This document shows, one piece after another, positions 9,392 to 17,294 of a stretch of 17,294 nucleotides of DNA. The stretch covers positions 1-17,294 of the forward strand of contig CAJVPJ010000759.1 of assembly GCA_910592205.1 (NCBI GenBank). Direction: 5' to 3'. The notes below the pieces were generated by a model, which was not told the origin of the DNA, did no database searches, and was given only the letters and a program-made list of their open reading frames with translations. How positions within the stretch are numbered: the first letter of the stretch is position 1; each line of letters starts with the position of its first letter. The translations under genes were made by a program, and so were the position numbers. The stretch comes from Paraglomus occultum (taxonomy: Eukaryota > Glomeromycota > Glomeromycetes > Paraglomerales > Paraglomeraceae).

Positions 9392-12300
9392 ATGGAACCC
9401 TACTATGGATTGATCTATGTTCTTCCTGAAACATGCGAACCAAAGCCTATTCCTTTGCAGAATGTGAGCGTCGAAGCAAACGGTAATTACAATGATCAAG
9501 TCTGGAACGTATTTTATCGAACTATGTTTTTTCCTAATATTTTCTATCTAATTATGCGACTGATTTGTAGTGGTTGATATGATCGCTGAGGGTAAGAATG
9601 CTGTAATTCAACTGTCAATGAAGCGGAAATCGCCCGCTTCCCCCCTACCCAAACCATACTCACGCTTCCCATGATCCTTCCCAAAGTCACCATAACTCAG
9701 ACTTACAAGAACGAAGAACAAAAGACAATCGAAGCAATCTACAAATTCCCAATTCATGAGGCTGCAGCAATTTGCAAGTTTGAAGCTGAAATTGATGGCA
9801 ATCGCAAGATCAAAGGTGTTGTCAAAGAAGCTCAGCAGGCTGCCGAGGATTATGATAAAGCCATAGAGGTGCATATCAATGAATAATATTAGTACAGCAT
9901 ATGTGTGTGTGTGCTTGACAAGCGTCTGTAAATTACGCATCCCCAATTCTCACGCGCAAGTTGCCGACTTGACCTGTTTTCTTTTTCTTTCTTTAATTAG
10001 AGCGGTCATGGTGCATACCTCCTTGAAGAAGAGCTCCCTGACGTTTTCCAATGCTCAATCGGCAACATTACGCCAAATCAATCCATCAAAATCATCATAA
10101 CGTACGTAACCGAACTTAAGCAGGATGCTGATTCCGATCAAGTTCGGTTTGTCTTGCCCACCGCTATTGCGCCTCGCTATGGCGACCCGCAGAGTAATTC
10201 AGGATTTACCATTGCAAAGAAATTACTCAAGGGTAATCCGAGATATTCGAGCGCGGCACTTTATACATTAAGCATGAAAATTACGTGTCGTATGACGGCG
10301 AGTTTGTTGAGCATCGAGTCACCTACACACAAGATTGCAACCGAGATTAATTTGGATGGAGATCCAAAAGTTTGTAGAGTCGGACTTGCCGAGGCGATAA
10401 CCTACTTGGATAAGGATTTCGTGTTGGTTATTAAGAGTAAAGATTTGGATCAGTTTAGGTAAGATCAACAGGATTGGTTATGAATAAGAGTGTATGCATA
10501 AATGTTGACCTGATTGATGATTTCGTTTTTCTTTTACGTAGGGCGTTCACCGAATATAATCCAAAGACAAAGACAAATTGCACCATGTTGACGCTTGTTC
10601 CCAGGATTGAAACCGGACCCGTGCAGACGGAAATGATTTTTATCGTGGATAGGTAATAATTAACAGCCTTATTGATGTGTCTACATATACATATGCATGT
10701 TAAACTTTGATTCGTTTTCAGATCTGGTTCGATGAGCGGCGCCCCAATAACCAAGGCTCGACAGACACTCGAATTAATCCTTCGCTCCCTTCCATCCGAT
10801 TGCCATTTCAACGTGGTCTCGTTCGGCTCCAATTACACTGCCTTATTCAAAAAATCTGTACCCTATTCCGAGACTTCCTTCAATACCGCCATCAAACTCG
10901 CCCAGAGCATGAATGCCGACTTTGGTGGTACCGAGCTATTCAAAACTCTAGAATGGGTACTGGGAAATACGAACAAGAAACTGCCTACAGCCGTGTTTTT
11001 ATTAACCGATGGCGATGTTTGGAACGTGGATGCAATCGTTAAATTGATCGAGAAGAAAGTAAAAGAACGCAAAAATTCATTGAGACTGTTCTCGTTGGGT
11101 ATCGGAAGCAATGTTAGTCATAATCTGGTGGAATCTATTGCGAGGGTCGGAAAGGGGTATGCTCAGTTTGTTAGCGATGACGAGAGAATGGACAAAAAAG
11201 TTGCAGGCATGGTTAAGAATGCTATGAAACCACCGCTGACCGATTACAACGTTTCGTGGATTGATACTGAGAGCGGCAATTCGGCAGGCGCAAAATTCCG
11301 TCAAGCACCGTATGTAATTCCAACATTGTATCAGGGTGTTCGTCTGGTCATGTACTCGCTTTACGCTCCTGGCATTGAGCCTGCGCGGAACATTACGATT
11401 ACAGCGCAGTCTCACGATGGTCCTGTAAAAATAACAGTGCCAATTGATCCTGTCATTCTCGAGGGTGACAAGATTCATACTCTGGCTGCCAGGAAATTGA
11501 TACAAGACATTGAAGATAAGACAAGTTATCTGCATAACGATCCGAAATATAACAAGACATTGTCATCCGATGATGAAAAGAATGCAATTGTCAAGCTTGC
11601 GATCGATGCCAGTTTGGCGTCCAGGTATACAAGGTAAATAAAAAGAAAGATTTCCTAACAAGTAAGAGGAAGAAACTTTTATGAAAGTCACACGTTAATT
11701 ACTATATAATCAATACTTTCTCCTAGTTTCCTGGCAATTGACGAAAGAGAAAATCAAACCGTCTCGACAGCGGAAGTCCAAAAACGGGAGGTTCCCATTT
11801 TGGCTGCCAAATATAGGGCACTAGTCCAACTCTCCAACTATTTCAATACGGACGCAAATCGAGGGGGAAAACCTGTGCTTAGAAGTCGAAGTCGTAGTGT
11901 TTTTTCTTTTGGTGGATTCCCGAGAATGCGATTTTCGCTCAAGTCCAAGAAAAGTAGAGCACCAAGTGCAGCAACGGCCTACGCTCCTTCAAAGTCTGCG
12001 TGCGAGGAGGTGGCCGCGGACGTAGTATCATCAGCTACTAGTTCAACGTTGGTAGATGGATGCCCAGCGGTGTTGGCTGAATCTTGCAAAAAGGCTGAAT
12101 CTTGCAAAAAGGTTGAATCTTGCAAAAAGTCCGAATCGAAAACAGATGCAAAACTAGCGAAAATAGAAACTCTTTACGTCTTTATCAAATTCCAATCGTT
12201 TGATGGACTTTTCAAACCGACCACTAGTTTGTCGGAATTTTTCTTACAAGGAAAAGGCAATAAGCTCTTCCAAGGCAAAGATCAAGATTCCGCCTGGTCC

Positions 12301-12474
12301 ACATGTATTGCTCTAGCGTATTTTGAGATTGTAATGAAAGACTTTAAGGAAGAGTGGGAATTGTGTTATGAAAAGGCTAAGAAAGCATTAGTTGGTTTGA
12401 GTGCGTACGACTCTGATGCTATTGAGAAGATGATTGAAGAAGCTCGAAAGTGGATTACCGAGTGGTGTGCTTAA
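9392..12474 (+). CDS. VIT and von Willebrand factor A domain protein, 840 aa
   Basis: Exons: 9392-9482, 9571-9591, 9687-9868, 10001-10458, 10542-10652, 10722-11633, 11727-12474; 2523 nt, stop TAA. Introns are GT-AG, 69-132 nt, phases consistent. The ATG has A at -3 and G at +4 and is the first in frame. Seen: an N-terminal VIT domain (about residues 10-140, including VEANVVDMIAEVTITQTY split around a 21-nt exon); a vWA domain from about 281 with MIDAS residues DRSGSMSG (287-294), T358 and D384 in TDGD; an Arg-Ser-rich linker; three ESCKK repeats (710-727); and a C-terminal Trp-rich domain (about 739-840) like that in VWA5A/PARP4-type proteins. There is no signal peptide, so it is likely cytosolic, unlike secreted inter-alpha-trypsin inhibitor heavy chains. 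An intact MIDAS predicts metal-dependent protein binding; the partner is unknown. Fungal homologues are common but functionally poorly defined. Confidence 0.95.
12079..12132 (+). repeat. Three 18-nt tandem repeats inside the VIT-vWA gene
   Basis: Copies 12079-12096, 12097-12114 and 12115-12132 encode ESCKKA, ESCKKV and ESCKKS. They are nearly identical in DNA, which points to recent slippage. They sit in the linker between the vWA region and the C-terminal domain, so copy-number change would be tolerated and in frame. Confidence 0.9.
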
Positions 12475-12559
12475 TTACGCGTCGATAGCTGGAGATGAGA
12501 ATATATATACTCATGTGTGATTTACTTATTCTTTTTATGTAATTTAATATCGTAAGATA

Positions 12560-12565
12560 AATAAA
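12560..12565 (+). terminator. Poly(A) signal candidate
   Basis: AATAAA lies 86 nt after the VIT-vWA stop codon. It is the likely cleavage signal of that transcript. Confidence 0.5.
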
Positions 12566-13273
12566 TAATCTTTTGAATGTAAAGTAGTTTGTCCCTAGAA
12601 GCTTTTCTAGTTTTGTGTCTCTAAAAACATCGTACCGGGTTTAGCTAGATGAAGAGTCATACTTATTCTCATGAACTACCTTTGTTGAATGTCCACGCGC
12701 TAGTCCTGATACGGAAATGCAGTCTAATATAGTTTGTTATGTCATGATGAAGGTTCTTGGTATCATCCATTGATTGGAAGAACGGTGAGAGGTCAACATA
12801 GAAGATTCTTGTAACAACCCTTAGCTCTCATTTACATAGAATGTTCTGCCCCCATTTCGAGCTTTTCTATCAGTTAAATTGCAGCGAAAACGGATGAATA
12901 CCAAACTCTGACGTAATTTACACAGCTATTATTTGTTTATTACTTAATACGTACTATTTACAAAGTTTTTTCGGGTTGAATAAATTTATGAACAATAAAC
13001 GTCAAGTTTAGCTATATATACGAGTGTTTGTGAAAAGCACAATACGTCCTTTTCGATCTTATCCATCAGACTGTTCTTTTTCATTAACACATTGTTCGCC
13101 TTCACTTGATGTCCCTTCGTCCCACCTGGCGTCTTTCCAAATTCTCCACTGTATAATTGCTAGCTGCAACCAACATTCGGCTGCCATTGGTCTGAACTAC
13201 ATAACCGCCTGAAAAGTGGGAATACAAAGAGCTGCCTATGCTTTATCCAACACAGCCAATTACATGACACAGA
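12566..13273. other. Convergent intergenic spacer
   Basis: This separates the 3' ends of the plus-strand VIT-vWA gene and the minus-strand seven-segment gene. A 42-codon minus frame (13187-13059) starting with ATG is the only coding hint. It could be a tail exon of the membrane gene or chance. Confidence 0.4.
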
Positions 13274-14814
13274 TTAGGGTGTGAACAATAATACCGAAGA
13301 ACTGATATGAGTCGGTAATTTTGGTACTGGCCTGAGTATACTAAATATAATCGTGGGGAAGTTAAAAATTTGCGGCAATGGGCGTAAAAATATTCTTTGA
13401 CTTACCAGTAAATGAAGACACCTTGTGTGATGGCAAATGCTACTGGCATGGTAAAATTCCATACAGCAAAGCACAAGAAATAGACGGCACGAATAAATAT
13501 CAAGTTTTCGTGGAAAAATTCGCCTATGAACGATGCAAAGATATAGACGAAACTAATTTGGGTAAAGGCCATGGATACTGTTGTCAACTAAACAAAATGC
13601 AAAAATCGTACGATAAGTTTGTACAATGGGGGATTTCGGCGTTGATTAGATAAGCAAACTTTAATACTAACAATCATCCCATAATAGGGCACGTGTACAA
13701 ACTTACCTTTCCTTCAACTCTTTTTAGCATCATCAGTTTCCATTTGTTATCGGAGATCACTCGCTCCCTCAAAATCTGGTGATGCTCGTTCAAGATCTTT
13801 TTTAGATTGTACCACACTATCCAAACTATACCCGTATACAATCCGGACCAAATCCCTACCACCATATATTGGATTTCGAAAAACCTTCGAGCGTTTAGCA
13901 CATCGCCTTTGTCAGCAAACGTTCCCGTAGTCCACGAGAGAGGAAGTTGGGTGAGTGCCGGGCCAATTATCTGGAAGAATCCAAGCACATCAAGGATGGT
14001 TTTACTTGGTGCCCATAAGCTCGTCTCGTTAGATGTTGCTGGGGTCGAATAGGCTGGATTAAACAGCAGAGATCATATAAATCTATTAAATAAACGCCAT
14101 GTTTATCATACTCTCATTTCGTGCGAATATGTTCAGGTTCAATAAATTGGGTTAGATTGCGTACCTATGCTGATGGGTAGCATCCCGGCTAATCCGAATG
14201 CTACCACACGTGGCAAATTATGACCAACTACAAATATAAATAGCAGATCTTGATTGTACCGACTACGAAAAGATGCTGTTCGTCAATCTACTCGCACACT
14301 TACGCTCGGCTCCTCGGGTGTTCGCCCATCCGTTGGATAGCAACACGGATATGTACCCTATCTGCACTGTTAAACAAACAAGAATAACGCATTTATTAAT
14401 GTATTGCTCCAAACGGATTCTGCTTTGCCCAACGCAGGTACAAAGTTTGTCGTATCTCTCTTAGGTCACTACCGTCTCTATAAAACTTTGAAACAACTTA
14501 CTAATCGAAAATATGACGACCATGATATGGAATGCGTCTTGCGGCTTCGGTCTTAATACTCCTCTGTCTCTGGTAGGCGGGAAGAACACGTTCATCCGTC
14601 GTCTGACCACTCCGTGATACAAAAAGTATCCACTGACGATGCCGTGAATTATAGTTACAACAAGCAATACGTAATACAAGATGATCAACGCGTTTGACTC
14701 TGGACATCCAAATATATTGATTCTAAAATCGCAGGCGCATCTCTCTTTGACTTTGCCGGTGTCCGAGTCGGTCATATTCTTACAGGTCAAGGCAAAACCG
14801 TTGACCAGAGCCAT
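13274..14814 (-). CDS. Predicted seven-transmembrane protein, 323-344 aa
   Basis: Minus exons: 14814-14502, 14366-14304, 14227-14165, 14053-13707, 13587-13402 (stop TAA). Introns of 76-135 nt, all GT-AG with phase match. The TAA overlaps a perfect GTAAGT donor; splicing there to 13340 or 13331 gives a sixth exon ending at 13274 and 344 or 341 residues. Seen: a short N-terminus with C11, C26, C28, C37 and a sequon at N13; hydrophobic segments near 43-67, 95-114, 127-146, 164-187, 205-229, 265-287 and 292-318; and a charged loop at 230-261. Seven segments with a Cys-rich, probably external N-terminus resemble a G-protein-coupled receptor layout, but I see no motif of a known receptor class. It could equally be a transporter-like or fungus-specific membrane family. 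There is no signal peptide. Confidence 0.8.
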
Positions 14815-14962
14815 GCTTCACTTGCGTATAAAATTACGATTTTGTGAGTAAGATTAAGATCGATGAAAAGGGTCCGTCGTGTTGATGTGAGTATGCTTTG
14901 GAAAACCCAAACCGCAGTTGGCTTGCTTCGCGGATTTAAGAATGCCTATCAATTAATCGCAA

Positions 14963-15057
14963 TGGGGAGGGGAAGGAGCGAGAGGAGAGAGGGAAGGTTA
15001 GGAGAGGGGGTCGGGGAGTCGGAGGTAGGAGAGAACGAGGAAAGGGAATCAGGAGAA
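14963..15057 (+). repeat. Purine-rich (GGA/GAG) tract
   Basis: About 95 nt almost wholly of A and G on plus, with several runs of 3-5 G. It lies roughly 150-240 nt upstream of the seven-segment gene, whose coding strand is therefore CT-rich here. Such tracts can form triplex or G-quadruplex DNA, and CT-rich blocks are common in fungal promoters. Function is inference. Confidence 0.7.
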
Positions 15058-16082
15058 GTCAAAATAGTGTGAGAGAATAAATTTTTTAGGAGACGTGACA
15101 AACTGGTCCAGTTTAAACTATATTGGGGATTAATTAAGAATGAATATCAAATTAACAAACCGTCAGACTGCCTTTAACATAAGTCCATGTTTTCAATTGC
15201 CATCATATATGTTTTGATTATAGTGGTATTTAGCCGCAACGTCAAAAAATCATCAGACTTGTTCATTTTTCTAGTCTTATAGATTTCATTGGTTATCCGA
15301 TATGCTTTAGTAGTTAATTTAGTTAGTATATAATTATGAACCTCTCTTTCTTCTTTCTTTCTCTCTTTTTTTTTCCGGCTCATGTGAGTCATCTTGTGGG
15401 ATGACGTGTTGATCAACCAGTAATATGTTACGTACGTGCTCAATTTCTAATTCTAGTCATATTGGCATTTTTCTAAAAACTATTCGTCAGAGGGTAGTCT
15501 TAATTATTTATACTAATACGGAAACCCGTTGACAGTGTTTTGAAACTGTAAATCAGTACAAACTAATAGTTAACATCACAATCTTGAAAATTAACCAAGT
15601 TCCGACTGCCTTGCCTTCAGGCGTTGATAACGACACTGCTGAAGACGATAATGAAAAGATTTGAAAACGGATACGATTGGCGTACATTCGCAAAAAAGGT
15701 TTGAAAAGAGATTCCATTTTTTAAACGTTATGAAACAGCGCACTCAAATTCGACCTTGACCAAAGTGTCGTTTCATGTCGTATTGAATCGTTACATGAAT
15801 TAATGAATGCAATGGGTATTCAGGCATACGTGCGATTACCATTTGTAGCGTGTATGTTGGTCAACGGTGAACGGGTTGGCCAAGAGACTGGCAAAAAGTT
15901 TTGTTTGGGAAGCCTTCTTACGTAATGGGAAAGTACGACAAGAGATAACATCCTAAGTTGTCTATAGGGCATGCGAGAACATGTGAATCTCTGACATTTG
16001 TAATTGTCCCAACAACGTCAACTACGTAAAACTGAAACGAAGCAAAAAGTGTATACAATGCAGAACCACTCACCCTTTGATG
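15058..16082. other. Intergenic with two uncertain open frames
   Basis: A minus frame at 15443-15174 encodes a Lys/Glu-rich low-complexity peptide with no family resemblance. A plus frame at 15734-15925 (63 codons, no initiating ATG) has balanced composition and may be a gene remnant or an isolated exon. Nothing else was found. Confidence 0.4.
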
Positions 16083-17061
16083 CTAATCTAAATCGTGGCA
16101 ACCAAAATGACGCATAGTCTCTGCAAATCTTGGTTTATGGTATTCGAGTGTCGGTAACCAATATGGTACCTCATATGGAAATTCTGCTTCTGTTGAGACT
16201 CTGTCCCAATAAATAAATTTCACGTGAAAGTGCCTGAAAATAGCACTCAAAGCAATTATCTCGTTTACGTCCCAATACTCTGCACAAATTACAATCTCAT
16301 CTCTGTAATCATTAGTGTCTTTCAATGATGCATCATAGAGATTATTAAAACACTCTTTCACAGATTCAAGGGTGATGTTGTTTAAATTGCATACGTTTTG
16401 AAGATAACTCCCAAAGGTTTTTTGCTCAGATAATTGCGATAATATTGTACCGACAGATTCTTTTGATCCAGCGCAAACAAACTATTGCGGAAAAACATAC
16501 TAAATAAAGGGCAAAAATAATTTTTTTTATTGAAACAACACAAAGTCTTACCTGCCTCCCAATGTATTCCAAGGCTGACCGAACATTGCATATTCCTTCG
16601 AGTTTAAGCAGTTTTGTTGTGCACTCACGCATTTCCAATTCCCTCTGCGATATGTTATCAAGTTCTTCTTTCAATGCCTTCATATGCAGCCACCAATATT
16701 TACGTTCATACTTATAGCGACGTCTCTTTTTTCCTCGTGCCACGAAACTTGCAATTATTGTACTCGACTCATTCAAGGGTCGTTCAGTTGCGTCATTCCA
16801 ATTCCAATTTGCGTCGTTTGAACGAGCTTTTATAGCTGCTGTCGCAAGATCAAATGCATCCCTCCACTGAGTCAATTCCTCGTTCGGGATAGTATATTGG
16901 TTGTTATTAACTTCATAAACTCGATTCTTTTTTTCCTTTGAAATACCATCTGTAGTGGGAAGATATTTTCGAATTCCAAAGTGTGCCAACACCCTTCGGG
17001 AATGGAGATCGGCATAGTATCGTAGCATTCGAGGCGTCAGTTGATGAGACGTAAAAAACAT
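16083..17061 (-). CDS. Uncharacterised 302-aa protein, two exons
   Basis: Minus exons 17061-16552 and 16481-16083; 909 nt, stop TAG. The 70-nt intron has a GTAAGA donor and a TAG acceptor, both phase 0. An alternative acceptor 15 nt earlier runs straight into a stop, so the chosen one is clear. Seen: a basic cluster at residues 109-121 (RGKKRRRYKYERK) that could be a nuclear localisation signal; a helical, probably coiled-coil stretch at about 122-156; and a C-terminal part of mixed alpha/beta composition rich in Tyr, Trp and His. There is no signal peptide or membrane segment. I cannot name the family and recognise no catalytic motif. Similar proteins may be lineage-specific. A GTGAGT donor-like site just after the stop may mark a 3' UTR intron. 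Confidence 0.8.
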
Positions 17062-17116
17062 TATCGAGAAGACCGATTTATCGTTTTATGCCGGGTTTTG
17101 TATGGGGTATGCCTGT

Positions 17117-17125
17117 TTTATATAT
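17117..17125 (-). promoter_or_regulatory. TATA box of the 302-aa gene
   Basis: The minus strand reads TATATAAAA 56-64 nt upstream of the ATG at 17061. It is the same arrangement as at the two-membrane-segment gene. Confidence 0.6.
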
Positions 17126-17244
17126 GTGTTATTACTTATACGGACAAATAAAAACAGTCATGAATTGAATACGCACACGAAATAAATGTTAGCTAGAGTG
17201 AGTAGTTAGTATAAATGTATGGCACGCCGAAGCGGACAAAAGTC

Positions 17245-17288
17245 TGAATTTCAATTCACTTTTTTGTGAATTGAAATTCACAAAAAAG
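17245..17288. repeat. Overlapping perfect hairpins at the window edge
   Basis: Arms 17245-17259 and 17266-17280 form a perfect 15-bp stem with a six-T loop. Arms 17259-17272 and 17275-17288 form a second perfect 14-bp stem that shares bases with the first, so only one can form at a time. The structure probably belongs to a repeat element extending beyond the window. Confidence 0.8.
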
Positions 17289-17294
17289 CCTCAA

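Noticed and set aside
10455-11535. Long minus-strand frames over the vWA region
   Set aside because: They are shadows of the real plus-strand exons, which carry an intact MIDAS.
13378-13653. Plus-strand 91-codon frame
   Set aside because: It is antisense to exon 5 of the seven-segment gene, whose splice sites and hydrophobic pattern are convincing.
16426-16552. Unspliced read-through of the 302-aa gene's first exon (211 codons)
   Set aside because: A consensus donor at 16551 and an in-phase acceptor give a longer product that continues into a well-composed C-terminal half.
1-17294. tRNA genes, rRNA, CRISPR arrays and bacterial operons
   Set aside because: I saw no B-box-like sequence in a foldable context, no rRNA segments and no regularly spaced direct repeats, and the gene structure is clearly eukaryotic.

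Overview
The window is AT-rich nuclear eukaryotic DNA. It carries four intron-containing protein genes with short GT-AG introns (about 65-135 nt), mostly with GTAAG-type donors, separated by long AT-rich spacers and decayed repeats. Short introns, tiny exons, a fungal-style VIT-vWA gene and a two-membrane-segment protein family that I associate with early-diverging fungi suggest Mucoromycota, most likely an arbuscular mycorrhizal (Glomeromycotina) type genome. The taxonomic call is inference from style and family memory; nothing was searched.

Layout. 1-1900 is a repeat zone: a degenerate repeat-bearing reading frame ending in a CXC zinc-cluster remnant, a 23-bp-arm hairpin, a 274-bp foldback element built of TTCACCGACA-type units, and a degenerate ATAATCCGG array. 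1991-3768 (minus) is a seven-exon gene for a 429-residue protein with two membrane segments, including a 10-nt exon. 3769-9391 is mostly non-coding, with an unexplained 528-nt open frame (4697-5224), a diverged 25-nt repeat pair and a few exon-like segments. 9392-12474 (plus) is a seven-exon gene for an 840-residue VIT-vWA protein with an intact MIDAS. 13274-14814 (minus) is a five- or six-exon gene for a seven-membrane-segment protein. 14815-16082 is a spacer with a strong purine tract and one uncertain open frame. 16083-17061 (minus) is a two-exon gene for a 302-residue protein I cannot name. The window ends in a perfect hairpin that overlaps a second, competing hairpin.

The genes show no sign of forming one pathway. 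The two membrane proteins and the VIT-vWA protein look like independent members of dispersed families. I rebuilt all splice models by hand: each intron is GT-AG, phases match at every junction, and each total is a whole number of codons. That makes the models strong, but they remain predictions without transcript support.
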